The position numbers and the translations under genes were made by a program. DNA of 43,045 bases from Ruminococcus sp. (GTDB taxonomy: Bacteria; Bacillota; Clostridia; Lachnospirales; Lachnospiraceae), in the NCBI GenBank assembly GCA_023663085.1, contig JAMPIB010000029.1, forward strand, positions 1 through 43,045, in the 5' to 3' direction. Positions 15,849-25,825 of the stretch are shown here, in pieces. How positions within the stretch are numbered: the first letter of the stretch is position 1; each line of letters begins with the position of its first letter. The notes under the pieces were generated by a model. That model saw only the letters and a program-made list of their open reading frames with translations. It ran no database searches and was not told the DNA's origin.

Positions 15849-17612
15849 ATGTATCTTGTCAGAGAAAAAATACAAAGGCTCCTGGATGATTTTAAATTAA
15901 AGAAAAAATTACAGAGCCTGTATATCGTATGTGTGATCCTGCCGCTTTTTTTAACGGACGGATTTATTTTGTATAATATGCTGTCTGCGGAGAAGGTGGA
16001 GAGACAGCATGAGATGGAAAATCTGGCCAGCGCGCTGCAATATAATATCTACAGTACATTTATGTATGCCTCCTCGACAGCGGACAGCATCAACCTGAAT
16101 AAATATATAGAAGAGTTTTTAAATACACAGTATGAAACGCCGCTGGCATATGTGGAAGGGTATCAGGATTTTATGCGCAATTCTCTGTTGGCCAGCAGTA
16201 TGGCGATCACTAATACCAAGGTCACTATTTATGCGGACAATGAAACCATTATCAACGGCGGCGAATTCGGGCGGATTTCGACGATCAGCGGGACAGAGTG
16301 GTATCAGACGTTAAAAAACAGCGAAGAAGACGCCATGCTGCTGTTTTATTATGACGACCTGAGTCCTTCTGTCAGTGCGAAAAGGAAGATACTTCTTCTG
16401 CGGAAGATGAATCTGGTCAGTAGCCATGGTTGTGAAAAAGTGATAAAAATAGAAATTGATTACAACAAGATGATCCGTGATATCAACGGGATGAATTATG
16501 AATCACCTGTTTATATCTGCAAAGATGGAAAGATTCTTTTATCCAATACGAAGGACAATTATCAGGGGCAGCCGTTTAAGGAATTTACCTTGATGGATAA
16601 GGTAGGATATCAGACCAATATCATATTGTTTGGTGAAACATATCAGATCTATGTACTGGAAAAAGATAATGACGTATGGCTGCAGATCCTTTCCAATATA
16701 CCGCTGATATTGTTTCTTCTGTTCATTAATATTCTGCTGCCTTCCGCACTGATGTCGCAGATTGAACGTTCTATCACAGTCCGTATCGGCAGACTCGGCG
16801 AGGCTTTTGATAGTGTGAATGCGGACGAACTGACGAAGATACCGGAGGTTTCGGGAAGTGATGAGATTGCCGCCTTGATGAGAAATTATAATCGTATGGC
16901 GGATCGTACCAACGGACTGATCCAGACGGTATATAAGGACAAACTGCGGGAACAGGAGATGAGCATTGCCCAAAAGAATGCCGAACTTCTGGCCCTGTAC
17001 GGGCAGATCAATCCGCATTTTCTGTTCAATGCGCTGGAAAGTATCCGGATGCACAGTGTTTTAAAGAAAGAGTACGAGACGGCGGATATGGTGGAAAAAC
17101 TGGCCCTTATGGAGAGGCAGAATGTTGACTGGGGCAATGATAACATAGAGATCAGTAAAGAGATGGATTTCGTAGAGGCATACTTAAGTCTGCAAAAATA
17201 TCGTTTCGGGGACAGGCTTTCTTATTCTCTGGAAGTGGAACCGGAATGCGAAGCGTTAAAGATTCCCAAGCTGACAATAGTTACTTTTGCGGAGAACGCC
17301 TGTGTACATGGGATAGAAAGTAAGACTGCGCCCGGCTGGATCTTTATCAGAATTTATAAAGAAGAGGGTTTTCTATGTATTGAAGTGGAAGATACGGGAA
17401 AGGGAATGAGTGAAGAGTTGGTATGCGATATACAGGATAAAATGGATAACGCCAACATCGAGAGACTGAAACAGAAAGAAAGGGTCGGTATCCTGAATGC
17501 CTGTCTGCGGTTAAAGATGATGACCGACAATCAGGTATATTTTTCAGTTGAGAGTGAAAGTGATGTCGGTACAATCATTCAGATACGGATTCCACAGGAT
17601 AGAATATCATAA
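15849..17612 (+). CDS. YesM-type sensor histidine kinase
   Basis: Membrane sensor of the sugar-utilisation two-component pair. One N-terminal membrane helix (about 22-45) is followed by an extracytoplasmic dCache-like sensor region (about 46-275) and a second helix (about 278-303), then a HAMP linker (about 304-358). The His_kinase block has the phosphorylated His390 in QINPHFLFNALESIRM, followed by the HATPase domain with N-box TFAENACVHGIE and G-box DTGKGMS. Such kinases phosphorylate the AraC-type regulator in the next gene; here only 26 bases separate them. The signal is probably a xylo-oligosaccharide or the loaded binding protein, judged by the downstream genes. The 587-residue length is normal for the family. 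Confidence 0.95.
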   Translation: MYLVREKIQRLLDDFKLKKKLQSLYIVCVILPLFLTDGFILYNMLSAEKVERQHEMENLASALQYNIYSTFMYASSTADSINLNKYIEEFLNTQYETPLAYVEGYQDFMRNSLLASSMAITNTKVTIYADNETIINGGEFGRISTISGTEWYQTLKNSEEDAMLLFYYDDLSPSVSAKRKILLLRKMNLVSSHGCEKVIKIEIDYNKMIRDINGMNYESPVYICKDGKILLSNTKDNYQGQPFKEFTLMDKVGYQTNIILFGETYQIYVLEKDNDVWLQILSNIPLILFLLFINILLPSALMSQIERSITVRIGRLGEAFDSVNADELTKIPEVSGSDEIAALMRNYNRMADRTNGLIQTVYKDKLREQEMSIAQKNAELLALYGQINPHFLFNALESIRMHSVLKKEYETADMVEKLALMERQNVDWGNDNIEISKEMDFVEAYLSLQKYRFGDRLSYSLEVEPECEALKIPKLTIVTFAENACVHGIESKTAPGWIFIRIYKEEGFLCIEVEDTGKGMSEELVCDIQDKMDNANIERLKQKERVGILNACLRLKMMTDNQVYFSVESESDVGTIIQIRIPQDRIS

Positions 17613-17638
17613 AAGAAGATTCCGGGGGGAGGGAACAA

Positions 17639-19228
17639 ATGCTTCAGGTATTATTAGTAGATGACGAGCCTTTTATCTTACAGGGACTGCGTGTTCTGAT
17701 CGACTGGGAGGAAGAGGGTTATGAAATAGCCGCCGCTTTGGAAAACGGCGAGGAGGCGCTTTCATTTCTGAAGAAAAATCAGGTGGATCTGATCATAGCG
17801 GATATTAAGATGCCGGGGATGAGCGGGCTGGAGTTGTTGGAAACGATACGCAGAGAGGAACTTTCGGATGCCTATTTTGTCATCTTAAGTGGATACAATG
17901 ATTTTTCCTATGCGCAGCAGGCAATCCGCAATAACTGTACGGATTATATTCTGAAACCTGTGGAAAAAGACGGCCTGCTTTCTATTCTCAGAAAGATTAC
18001 ACATTTATCGGAAAGCAGCCGTATTGATAAACAGAATCACCAGAAAATGGAATCCGCCTATCTGGCGCGCAATCTGATCGCGCTCTTAAACGGAAAATAT
18101 GACGAGATGAATCTGGAATATGTCAAAAACCATATGCAGTTATCGGAGGGGATACGTTATATTGACATAGAGATCTCGGAGCCATACGAAGACATGGAAG
18201 ATGGCGCCGCCAGAGTGTTACAGAGGGATTTATACAGTGCCTGCCAGAAGTTATTGCAGGAGGACAGCAGTCATGCCGTATTTGATGTTTCGCATAAGGA
18301 TAAGAGTTTCGATATCGGACTTATTTTCTGCGATTATATGGCGGCGAAAGCAGATATGGATGAAGAGGCTTATCTGCACAGGTTTCATAAAGAACTGGAG
18401 AAATTGTTACAGCATCCGGTATGTATGCTGGTAGGGAAACGCGTGCAGAATATCGCCGGGATATCGAAGTCCTACGGGACAAGCTGTATCTTAAAATCAC
18501 AGATTGCCTTTCATGCCAAAAAGAATATTTATTTCTATGAGCAGGAAGTAAAAGTAAAACAGGGCGGGATCATGTTATGCAAGAACAGTCTGGATGAATT
18601 GATCTGGGCCATTGAGCAGGATGAAAAAATCCAGATCCGTAAAAGTGTGGATAACTTATATAAAGAGATCGGTGACATGGGCGTGGCGGGCGATATGCTC
18701 AGTCTGAATATCAACTATCTGCTTTTCCAGCTTATCCATCTGGCAATGGAGCAGGATAATGAAGTCAATCAGGAAGAAATTCTGCAATTTATCAGCGAGA
18801 GCAGTTTCGAGGATGGTATCATGCGCGGGAGCAGCGTCCACTTGTCCCGTTTTGCCTGCGAATATGCCGATTATCTGGCGCAGCTTCGCAAGAACGTATC
18901 CCGCGGGGTTTTACAGGAAATAGAAAAAGAAGTAAAGGAGCATTATGCCGAAAACTTAAGCCTGCGGGACTTAAGCAGAAAATATTATATTAACAGTTCT
19001 TATCTGGGCCAGATATTCCGCAAAAAATACGGACAGTCTTTCAAGGACTATCTGAGCCATTATCGTATCGACGAGGCGGCGAAACAGTTGATGCGGACGG
19101 ATAAGAAGATCGGGGAGATCGCCGAAGACGTAGGTTATAGGGACAGTGACTATTTTATCCGAAAGTTTATCGAAATAAAAGGATGTACACCCTCGAAATA
19201 CCGGAAAAATAAATTAAATATAGAATAA
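17639..19228 (+). CDS. YesN-type AraC-family response regulator
   Basis: Transcription activator with an N-terminal receiver domain (about 1-120, acidic pair VDDEP, phosphorylated Asp55 in IIADIKMPGMSG, Lys in YILKPVE), a long middle region (about 130-420) as in YesN proteins, and a C-terminal AraC double helix-turn-helix (about 430-529: LSLRDLSRKYYINSSYLGQIFRKK, then IGEIAEDVGYRDSDYFIRKFIE and GCTPSKYRK). GGGGGGAGG lies 5-6 bases upstream. Phosphorylated by the kinase encoded just before it, it should activate the GH43 and transporter genes that follow. Direct repeats for its binding were not recognised. Confidence 0.95.
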   Translation: MLQVLLVDDEPFILQGLRVLIDWEEEGYEIAAALENGEEALSFLKKNQVDLIIADIKMPGMSGLELLETIRREELSDAYFVILSGYNDFSYAQQAIRNNCTDYILKPVEKDGLLSILRKITHLSESSRIDKQNHQKMESAYLARNLIALLNGKYDEMNLEYVKNHMQLSEGIRYIDIEISEPYEDMEDGAARVLQRDLYSACQKLLQEDSSHAVFDVSHKDKSFDIGLIFCDYMAAKADMDEEAYLHRFHKELEKLLQHPVCMLVGKRVQNIAGISKSYGTSCILKSQIAFHAKKNIYFYEQEVKVKQGGIMLCKNSLDELIWAIEQDEKIQIRKSVDNLYKEIGDMGVAGDMLSLNINYLLFQLIHLAMEQDNEVNQEEILQFISESSFEDGIMRGSSVHLSRFACEYADYLAQLRKNVSRGVLQEIEKEVKEHYAENLSLRDLSRKYYINSSYLGQIFRKKYGQSFKDYLSHYRIDEAAKQLMRTDKKIGEIAEDVGYRDSDYFIRKFIEIKGCTPSKYRKNKLNIE

Positions 19229-19293
19229 GTTTATTAGTTGAGCGTGAAGCCTGATCGGCTGACTAAAAGTAGATAACAGAGAGGAAGATGAAG

Positions 19294-20703
19294 ATGAATA
19301 ATATAAAACAGGCTTATAATCCGTATCTGCCCTCATGGGAATATATACCGGATGGAGAACCGTATGTATTTGGAGACAGAGTTTATGTATATGGTTCCCA
19401 TGATTATTTTAACGGACATGTTTTCTGTCTGGGAGATTATGTGTGCTGGTCTGCAGCGACAGACAATCTGGGGGACTGGCGGTATGAGGGCGTGATCTAT
19501 CGGAAGAATCAGGATCCGTTAAACCGGGATGAAAAGATGTGCCTGTATGCACCGGATGTAACGGTCGGCCCTGATGGCAGATATTATCTGTATTATGTGT
19601 TAGATAAGGTGTCGGTAGTTTCTGTGGCGGTCTGTGATACACCAGCCGGGGAATATGAATTTTACGGGTATGTACAGTATCCTGATGGGACGAAACTGGG
19701 AGATAAGGAAGGCGATGAACCACAGTTTGATCCGGGCGTACTCACAGAAGGGGATCAGACATATCTGTATACAGGGTTTTGTCCCGAGGGAGATAAAACG
19801 CGTTCGGGCGCTATGGTTACCGTGCTGGATAAAGATATGCTGACTGTCCTCAGGAGTCCTGTGATTATTGTGCCGGGGAGGGAATACAGCGCAGGAACGG
19901 AATATGAAGGACATGCTTTTTTTGAAGCGCCGTCTATCCGTAAGACGGGCGATACCTATTATTTTATATATTCTTCTGAAGTGATGCATGAGTTATGTTA
20001 CGCCATAAGCAAAGATCCCTTAAAAGATTTTTCATACGGAGGTGTGCTCATCAGTAATTGCGACATGCACATTGATACCTATAAACCAGCCGGAATGCCC
20101 ACGGCATATGGTGCCAACAATCATGGAAGTATCGTTAAGATCAAAGATATATGGTATATTTTTTATCACCGTCATACAAACGGAACATGGTATTCCAGAC
20201 AAGGGTGTGCGGAAGAAATCTGTATACAGGCAGATGGCAGTATTCGACAGGCAGAGATGACATCCTGTGGATTAAATCGCGGGCCGTTGCGTGGCGAAGG
20301 TGAATATCCGGCGTATCTGGCCTGCAATCTGTTCACGGCTCAGGAATCCGTATATGTGGGCGGCGATGCGTTTCCTAAGATCGTACAGGATGGGAGAGAC
20401 GGGGATGAAGAAGAGGGCTATATTGTCAACATCAAAGATTCGGCAACTATAGGATTTAAATATTTTGCTATGGAAAATGTATGCCGTATCGGCATTGCTA
20501 CACGGGGATATGCCAAGGGGATATTTCAGATAAAGACCCGTTGGGACGGGCCGGTCCTGGGAGAAATTGCAGTACGGAATACGAATGTATGGGAGTGGTG
20601 CTGGACAGATATAAAGATGCCGGATGGAATAAACAGTCTGTATTTTACTTATTGCGGGGACGGAAACGCGGCTATGAAAGCATTTGCTATAAACCGTAGA
20701 TAA
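19294..20703 (+). CDS. glycoside hydrolase family 43 enzyme
   Basis: Retained-fold five-bladed beta-propeller glycosidase acting on xylan or arabinan side-chains and oligomers (beta-xylosidase or alpha-arabinofuranosidase). The N-terminal propeller (about 1-320) shows the three expected acidic residues: base Asp in EYIPDGEPYVF, pKa-tuning Asp in YAPDVTVGPDGRYYLYY, and acid Glu in HAFFEAPSIRKTGDTYYFIYS. The C-terminal 130 residues look like a beta-sandwich (CBM6-like) domain. There is no signal peptide, so it works in the cytoplasm on imported oligomers. I prefer the ATG at 19294, because GAGG (19281-19284) is 9 bases upstream; the ATG at 19288 is only 3 bases away. Exact substrate cannot be read from sequence. 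Confidence 0.9.
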   Translation: MNNIKQAYNPYLPSWEYIPDGEPYVFGDRVYVYGSHDYFNGHVFCLGDYVCWSAATDNLGDWRYEGVIYRKNQDPLNRDEKMCLYAPDVTVGPDGRYYLYYVLDKVSVVSVAVCDTPAGEYEFYGYVQYPDGTKLGDKEGDEPQFDPGVLTEGDQTYLYTGFCPEGDKTRSGAMVTVLDKDMLTVLRSPVIIVPGREYSAGTEYEGHAFFEAPSIRKTGDTYYFIYSSEVMHELCYAISKDPLKDFSYGGVLISNCDMHIDTYKPAGMPTAYGANNHGSIVKIKDIWYIFYHRHTNGTWYSRQGCAEEICIQADGSIRQAEMTSCGLNRGPLRGEGEYPAYLACNLFTAQESVYVGGDAFPKIVQDGRDGDEEEGYIVNIKDSATIGFKYFAMENVCRIGIATRGYAKGIFQIKTRWDGPVLGEIAVRNTNVWEWCWTDIKMPDGINSLYFTYCGDGNAAMKAFAINRR

Positions 20704-20848
20704 AGGAATAAATTATCCTCTCAAATCTTTTTCTATAATTTATCGGGGTTTTATATATATTTTTTCTGTTTTTTTATCAAGCTGGATACTCTATGATAAA
20801 AATACAGAGTGATGCTCTAAAAAACAAAAACCGAGAGGGAGGTAAATT
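20704..20848 (+). other. upstream region of the binding-lipoprotein gene, promoter not certain
   Basis: This 145-base AT-rich gap holds TATAAT at 20734-20739 and TATGAT at 20792-20797, neither with a good -35. T-runs and a weak ACTCT/AGAGT pair (around 20787-20809) are present. A weak -35 would fit activation by the YesN-type regulator. No catabolite-response element is recognisable. Confidence 0.4.
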
Positions 20849-22615
20849 ATGAAGTTCAAAAGAATAGCAGCATTATTGATGACAACGCTTTTAACAGCAT
20901 CTCTTTTGGCAGGCTGCGGCGGTGATGCGGCATCCAGCACAAGCGGTGATGAAAGCGCAAGTACAGGAGAAGAAACTGCGGCATCTGGTGAAGAAACCGA
21001 AACCGCGGCGGGGGGGGATACAACGTCCTCTGATAAGGAATACTCCGAAGACGAGATCATTGATTTCACATTTTTCGGGGCAATGCCGCAGCCGGAGATC
21101 AACGATGGTAACGATATTCAGGAGATCATAGCCAAGAAGACCGGTGTAAGAGTAAAAGAGACATGGCTGACAGGGCAGACGGCTTCTGAAGCGGTAGGTA
21201 CGATTATCGCCAGCGGAGAATATCCGGACTTTATCGATGGCGGTGATGGATGTACACAGCTTTATGATGCGGATGCGTTGATCGCCTGGGATGATTATAT
21301 CGATCAGTATCCTAATATCAAGGAATTATATACTGATGCAGAATGGGATAAATTCCGTCAGGAAGATGGACATATCTACTGGTGTAACGTATTCCAGAAC
21401 TCTTATGGCGAGAACAGATCCACAACACATAATGATGAGGCTTTCTGGGTTCAGGCGAAGGTTCTGGAATGGGGCGGCTATCCGGAGATTCATACATTGG
21501 ATCAGTATTTTGATCTGCTGGAAAGATATGTTGCGGAAAATCCTACGTTAGAGGATGGCACACCAATTATCCCTTACACGATACTTTGCGAAGACTGGAG
21601 ATATTTCTGTATTGAGAATGCGCCGCAGTTTTTGGATGGTTATCCGAATGACGGTTCCGTTATCGTAGATACGGATACTATGACGATTGTTGATTATAAT
21701 ACGACGGACACAGCGGTAAAATATTTCCAGAAATTAAATGAAGAATATAATAAAGGTATGATCGACGTAGAATTTGCTACACAGACATATGATGAGTATA
21801 TTGCTAAACTTTCCACAGGTTCTGTACTTGGTATGTGTGATCAGTGGTGGGATTTCGCTTATACGGTAAACGATGTATTCAAACAGACCGGACTGGATCT
21901 GGAAGGCTGCAACTATGTTCCGCTTGGCCTTACCATTGAAGAAGGTATGGACAATATGTGGCATACATACGGCGATACACAGAATACAGCCAGCGGTCTG
22001 GCTATTACGACAAGCTGTGAAGATGTTGATGCAGCATTCAAATTCGTAAACGACCTTCTGGATCAGGAAATCCATGACCTGCGTTTCTGGGGTGTGGAAG
22101 GCGTTGACTATCTGGTAGATGAGAACGGCTTATATTATAGAACAGACGAGATGAGAATGCAGGCGTCCGATACGGAATACAAAGCATCCCATCTGTGCCA
22201 GTACAGTTATTTCCCACAGTGGCTCGGCACAAGTAGAGACGGCATCAACGCAATGCAGCCGACAGAGCAGACATCAGAGTTCTTCACGGGCCTTGCAGAG
22301 CCTCTTGTAAACTGCTTTAACGCATACGGTGCAGAGAATTATCCGGATATGATCGGTTCTGTGAATAAAGAAACAGGTTACTGGTTCCCGATGTATTCTT
22401 ATTCTAACAATATGACGACAGAGACGCCCGGAGGTGTAGCATGGACTAAGATGGGCGAAGTAAAGCATGAATGGCTGCCGAAGGTTGTCATGTCCGCAGA
22501 TTTTGATTCAGCGTGGAGCGATTACATGAACGCATACGAGGGATGTAATCCGCAGGATTTCCTGGATGAAATGCAGGAAGAGTTAGACCGTAGAGTAGCA
22601 GCGGCAGGAGAGTAA
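20849..22615 (+). CDS. ABC transporter oligosaccharide-binding lipoprotein
   Basis: Extracytoplasmic substrate-binding lipoprotein of the sugar importer. A classic lipoprotein signal (MKFKRIAALL, hydrophobic core, lipobox LLAGC with Cys23) is followed by a Ser/Thr/Glu/Ala/Gly-rich spacer (about 24-68) and a type 1 solute-binding fold. Features such as IIAKKTGVRVKETWLTGQ, ASGEYPDFI and aromatic residues (several Trp and Tyr) fit the LplA/YtcQ group that binds larger oligosaccharides. AGGGAGG lies 6-7 bases upstream. It is followed by a hairpin with T-run at 22648-22686, which should lower transcription into the permeases, so binding protein is made in excess. Next to GH43 and GH8 enzymes, the ligand is probably a xylo-oligosaccharide. 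Confidence 0.95.
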   Translation: MKFKRIAALLMTTLLTASLLAGCGGDAASSTSGDESASTGEETAASGEETETAAGGDTTSSDKEYSEDEIIDFTFFGAMPQPEINDGNDIQEIIAKKTGVRVKETWLTGQTASEAVGTIIASGEYPDFIDGGDGCTQLYDADALIAWDDYIDQYPNIKELYTDAEWDKFRQEDGHIYWCNVFQNSYGENRSTTHNDEAFWVQAKVLEWGGYPEIHTLDQYFDLLERYVAENPTLEDGTPIIPYTILCEDWRYFCIENAPQFLDGYPNDGSVIVDTDTMTIVDYNTTDTAVKYFQKLNEEYNKGMIDVEFATQTYDEYIAKLSTGSVLGMCDQWWDFAYTVNDVFKQTGLDLEGCNYVPLGLTIEEGMDNMWHTYGDTQNTASGLAITTSCEDVDAAFKFVNDLLDQEIHDLRFWGVEGVDYLVDENGLYYRTDEMRMQASDTEYKASHLCQYSYFPQWLGTSRDGINAMQPTEQTSEFFTGLAEPLVNCFNAYGAENYPDMIGSVNKETGYWFPMYSYSNNMTTETPGGVAWTKMGEVKHEWLPKVVMSADFDSAWSDYMNAYEGCNPQDFLDEMQEELDRRVAAAGE

Positions 22616-22647
22616 ACTTTCTGGATCATGAATAAATAAAGAAATAA

Positions 22648-22686
22648 AGCGGCCCAGTTGCCGAAGCGTAACTGCGGTCGCTTTTT
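22648..22686 (+). terminator. intra-operon partial terminator
   Basis: AGCGGCCCAGTT (22648-22659) pairs with AACTGCGGTCGCT (22670-22682) with one bulged base and one G-T pair, followed by TTTTC. Placed between binding protein and permease, it probably allows partial read-through. A processing site is the alternative. Confidence 0.75.
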
Positions 22687-22725
22687 CAATCAGAATGATT
22701 TGCTTATGGGTGAAGGAGGCAATGT

Positions 22726-23667
22726 ATGAGCGGTAAAACAAAGAAAGCGCGGCCTGGGGCCGCGATCAATAAAAAAGACCTTAAGCGGCAGAGAGTGCTT
22801 CTGATATGGGCGGCGGTCTTTGTTATTTATGGCATCATCTTTTATTATATCCCGCTTGGCGGCTGGGTTATGGCTTTCCAGAATTACAAGCCTAAGACGG
22901 GACTTTTACATTCTAAGTTCGTAGGATTGGATAAATTCAAGTTTTTATTTTCAGACCAGACATTTATCAAAGTTATCAGGAACACGCTGGCAATGGGCGT
23001 GCTGAATCTTGTGACTACCTTTGTTATGGCTATCGTATTTGCCATATTACTGAATGAAGTACGATCAACATTTGGGAAAAAATCTGTGCAGACAATTTCC
23101 TATCTCCCGCACTTCCTTTCCTGGATCATTGTAACGGGGATTCTGCATGACGCTTTATCAACAACGGGTATCATCAATGAATTGTTAGTGAATCTGCACA
23201 TTATAGATACACCGATCAGTTTCTTTTCCAAGCCGGAGTTATTCTGGCCGATCGTGGCTTTCGCCAATGTCTGGAAAGAGACAGGGTGGAATGCCATCAT
23301 ATATCTGGCCGCGATCACTTCTATCGACCCCTGTCTATATGAATCGGCGGCAATCGACGGGGCAGGCAGATGGGCGAAGATCAAATATATCACGCTGCCG
23401 GGCATCCGGCCGACAATTATGATCCTGTTATTAATGAATATCGGTAATGTATTGAATGCAGGATTTGAAGTACAGTACCTGTTAGGAAACGGGCTCATTA
23501 AGAGTGTTTCGGATACTATTGATATTTATGTATTGACATGGGGTATCAGTCAGAGCGATTATTCTCTCGGTACCGCTGCCGGTATATTCAAGAGCGTTGT
23601 AGCGATCATTCTGATCGTCATTGCGAACTATGCAGCCAGAAAATCCGGCGAAGAACGGCTGTTCTAG
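22726..23667 (+). CDS. sugar ABC transporter permease (LplB-like)
   Basis: First of two membrane subunits of the oligosaccharide importer, 313 residues with six predicted helices after a Lys/Arg-rich cytoplasmic start. The EAA loop reads YESAAIDGAGRWAKIKYITLPGI, the contact site for the ATPase. The preceding GAAGGAGG gives a sound start. Neither this operon nor its surroundings encodes the ATPase; as in other importers of this group, a shared MsmK/UgpC-type ATPase encoded elsewhere should energise it. Ends 13 bases before the second permease. Confidence 0.96.
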   Translation: MSGKTKKARPGAAINKKDLKRQRVLLIWAAVFVIYGIIFYYIPLGGWVMAFQNYKPKTGLLHSKFVGLDKFKFLFSDQTFIKVIRNTLAMGVLNLVTTFVMAIVFAILLNEVRSTFGKKSVQTISYLPHFLSWIIVTGILHDALSTTGIINELLVNLHIIDTPISFFSKPELFWPIVAFANVWKETGWNAIIYLAAITSIDPCLYESAAIDGAGRWAKIKYITLPGIRPTIMILLLMNIGNVLNAGFEVQYLLGNGLIKSVSDTIDIYVLTWGISQSDYSLGTAAGIFKSVVAIILIVIANYAARKSGEERLF

Positions 23668-23680
23668 GGAGGTATGGGAA

Positions 23681-24598
23681 ATGAAAAAAGAGATGGAAAA
23701 TTATAAACCGAAAAAAAAGAAAGGTTCGTTCGCCGATAAAGCGTTCGTTTTCTGCAATACGCTTTTTATGATCTTGTTCGTTGTCGTAACATTGTATCCG
23801 GTAATCAATACAGTAGCGTATTCCTTTAATGACGGTATTGATGCTGTCCGCGGCGGCGTACATATATTCCCCAGAATATTTACGATGAAGAACTACTCTG
23901 TTGTTTTACATATGCAGAATTTCGTGACAGGTGCGGTCGTCACGGTTTCCAGGACAGTTTTAGGGACAATACTTGCACTTGTAGCCAACGCCATATTAGC
24001 GTATATCATCAGCAGGAGAGAATTTCTTTTCAAATCGCAGCTTTCTTTGTTCTGGGTCATTACCATGTATGTAAACGGCGGATTAATTCCTGTGCTGTTG
24101 GTATATAAAAGCCTGCACTTGACAAACTCTTTCTGGGTATATATCATTCCGGGTATGGTAAGCGCATTCAACGTGCTCGTTATGAGGACTTATATGCAGG
24201 GATTGCCGGATTCGCTGGAAGAGGCGGCCAAGATCGACGGTGCGGGATATACGAAAATATTTGTCAGGATTATCACACCGTTATGTAAACCGGTATATGC
24301 AACAGTGGCCCTGTTCGTGGCGGTAGGGCACTGGAACTCCTGGTTTGATACGATGATCTACAATCGTATGAAGACCGAGTATACAACATTACAGTATGAA
24401 TTGATGAAACTCTTATCTTCTGTTATGCAGCAGAGTGGAAGCGCAACCAGTGTCAATACGGCTAATGCCTCTGCGGTAACGCCGGTTACGGTACGTTCCG
24501 CGGCGACTGTTATCACGATGCTGCCGATCATCTGCCTGTATCCGTTTTTGCAGAGATATTTCGTGGCCGGACTTACTATCGGCGGCGTTAAAGAATAA
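23681..24598 (+). CDS. carbohydrate ABC transporter permease (LplC/YtcP-like)
   Basis: Second membrane subunit, 305 residues, six helices. The EAA loop reads LEEAAKIDGAGYTKIFVRIITPL. The C-terminus ends with VAGLTIGGVKE, a very common ending in this family, so the gene is complete. I chose the ATG at 23681 because AGGGAGG lies 8 bases upstream; an in-frame ATG at 23621 would overlap the first permease and add 20 unrelated residues. Works as a heterodimer with the upstream permease and the lipoprotein at 20849. Confidence 0.96.
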   Translation: MKKEMENYKPKKKKGSFADKAFVFCNTLFMILFVVVTLYPVINTVAYSFNDGIDAVRGGVHIFPRIFTMKNYSVVLHMQNFVTGAVVTVSRTVLGTILALVANAILAYIISRREFLFKSQLSLFWVITMYVNGGLIPVLLVYKSLHLTNSFWVYIIPGMVSAFNVLVMRTYMQGLPDSLEEAAKIDGAGYTKIFVRIITPLCKPVYATVALFVAVGHWNSWFDTMIYNRMKTEYTTLQYELMKLLSSVMQQSGSATSVNTANASAVTPVTVRSAATVITMLPIICLYPFLQRYFVAGLTIGGVKE

Positions 24599-24617
24599 GA
24601 AAGGCATGGTAATTAAA

Positions 24618-25790
24618 ATGACAACAGAACATGCAGAAAATAAAAAAGGCGCATATGCAACAGGCATTTACCGGAATGTGTTTCGGGAGATGGGGTATGA
24701 TGCGCGGGAGATAGAACAGAGGAAAGAGGATATTTTTCAGACATTATTTTATGGCGCTGAGGAAGAAAGAATCTATCATCCGGTCGGAGACGATATGGCA
24801 TACATAGAAGATACCGGCAATCACGACGCGCGCACGGAGGGCATGTCCTATGGTATGATGATGTGTGTGCAGATGGACAGAAAAGAAGAGTTTGACCGTT
24901 TGTGGAAATGGGCAAAGACTTATATGTTTCTTTCGCAGGGCGATAATGCGGGGTACTTTGCATGGTCATGTCAGGTAGACGGAACGAAGAACGCTTACGG
25001 CGCGGCACCGGACGGAGAGGAATATTTTGCTATGGCGCTGTTCTTTGCTTCACACCGCTGGGGAGACGGGGAAGGTATTTTCCATTACAGCCGCGAGGCG
25101 CAGTCGTTACTGCATACCTGTCTCCATAAAGGAGAAGACGGCGGCGCCGGGCGTGCCATGTGGGATGCGGATAATAAACTGATCCGTTTTATTGCCGAAG
25201 TGGATTTTACAGACCCATCTTATCATCTGCCGCATTTTTATGAATTGTTCGGCTTGTGGGCTTTGGAAGAGGACAGGGCGTTTTTTAAAGAAGCGGCTAA
25301 AGCAAGCCGGGAATATCTGAAAAAAGCCTGTCATCCGGTGACGGGATTGTGCGCTGAATATGCGGAGTATGATGGCACGCCGTATGATAAAGAGTATGAT
25401 AAATGGGGCGGACGGCATGACTGGTACTATAGTGACGCCTACCGCACGATAGCCAATATCGCGCTGGATCATGCGTGGTTCGCCAAAGACGAATGGGAAG
25501 TGGAGCAGGCGGAGCGTTTTCTGCGGTTTTTCTGTGAGACGCTGGCTATGGACGAGCGGGCGAAGGTATATCTGATAGACGGAACGGTCTTAGAGCAGGA
25601 CGCGCTGCATCCGGTAGCCATTATCGCGACCAACGCGCAGGCGGGACTGATCGCCTCTACGGAGAATGCGCGCACATGTATCCGGCAGTTCTGGGAAACC
25701 GGCCTGCGGCAGGGAAACAGAAGATATTATGATAACTGCCTGTATTTTCTGGCTTTTCTGGCACTCAGCGGAAACTATAAGGTATATTGA
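24618..25790 (+). CDS. GH8 reducing-end xylose-releasing exo-oligoxylanase
   Basis: Cytoplasmic enzyme that removes xylose from the reducing end of xylo-oligosaccharides (EC 3.2.1.156). The sequence runs parallel to Bacillus halodurans Rex as I remember it: the acid Glu in DARTEGMSYGMMM, substrate-site blocks GYFAWSCQVDGTKNAYGAAPDGEEYF and DPSYHLPHFYELF, the base Asp in YYSDAYRTIANI, the specificity His in LHPVAIIATNA, and GNRRYYDNCLYFLAFLALSGN at the end. An insertion GGRHDWY precedes the base Asp. There is no signal peptide. The start is uncertain: GAAAGG ends 13 bases before the ATG at 24618 but only 1 base before the in-frame ATG at 24606. Fits import by the genes just upstream. Confidence 0.93.
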   Translation: MTTEHAENKKGAYATGIYRNVFREMGYDAREIEQRKEDIFQTLFYGAEEERIYHPVGDDMAYIEDTGNHDARTEGMSYGMMMCVQMDRKEEFDRLWKWAKTYMFLSQGDNAGYFAWSCQVDGTKNAYGAAPDGEEYFAMALFFASHRWGDGEGIFHYSREAQSLLHTCLHKGEDGGAGRAMWDADNKLIRFIAEVDFTDPSYHLPHFYELFGLWALEEDRAFFKEAAKASREYLKKACHPVTGLCAEYAEYDGTPYDKEYDKWGGRHDWYYSDAYRTIANIALDHAWFAKDEWEVEQAERFLRFFCETLAMDERAKVYLIDGTVLEQDALHPVAIIATNAQAGLIASTENARTCIRQFWETGLRQGNRRYYDNCLYFLAFLALSGNYKVY

Positions 25791-25825
25791 TGTATGGATG
25801 TTCAGGAAGGAGTGGAGCGGCGGTA

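Noticed and set aside
20704-20848. Catabolite-response element searched before the binding-protein gene
   Set aside because: No sequence with the expected palindromic TGNNANCGNTNNCA-like pattern was found here or at 15640-15848.
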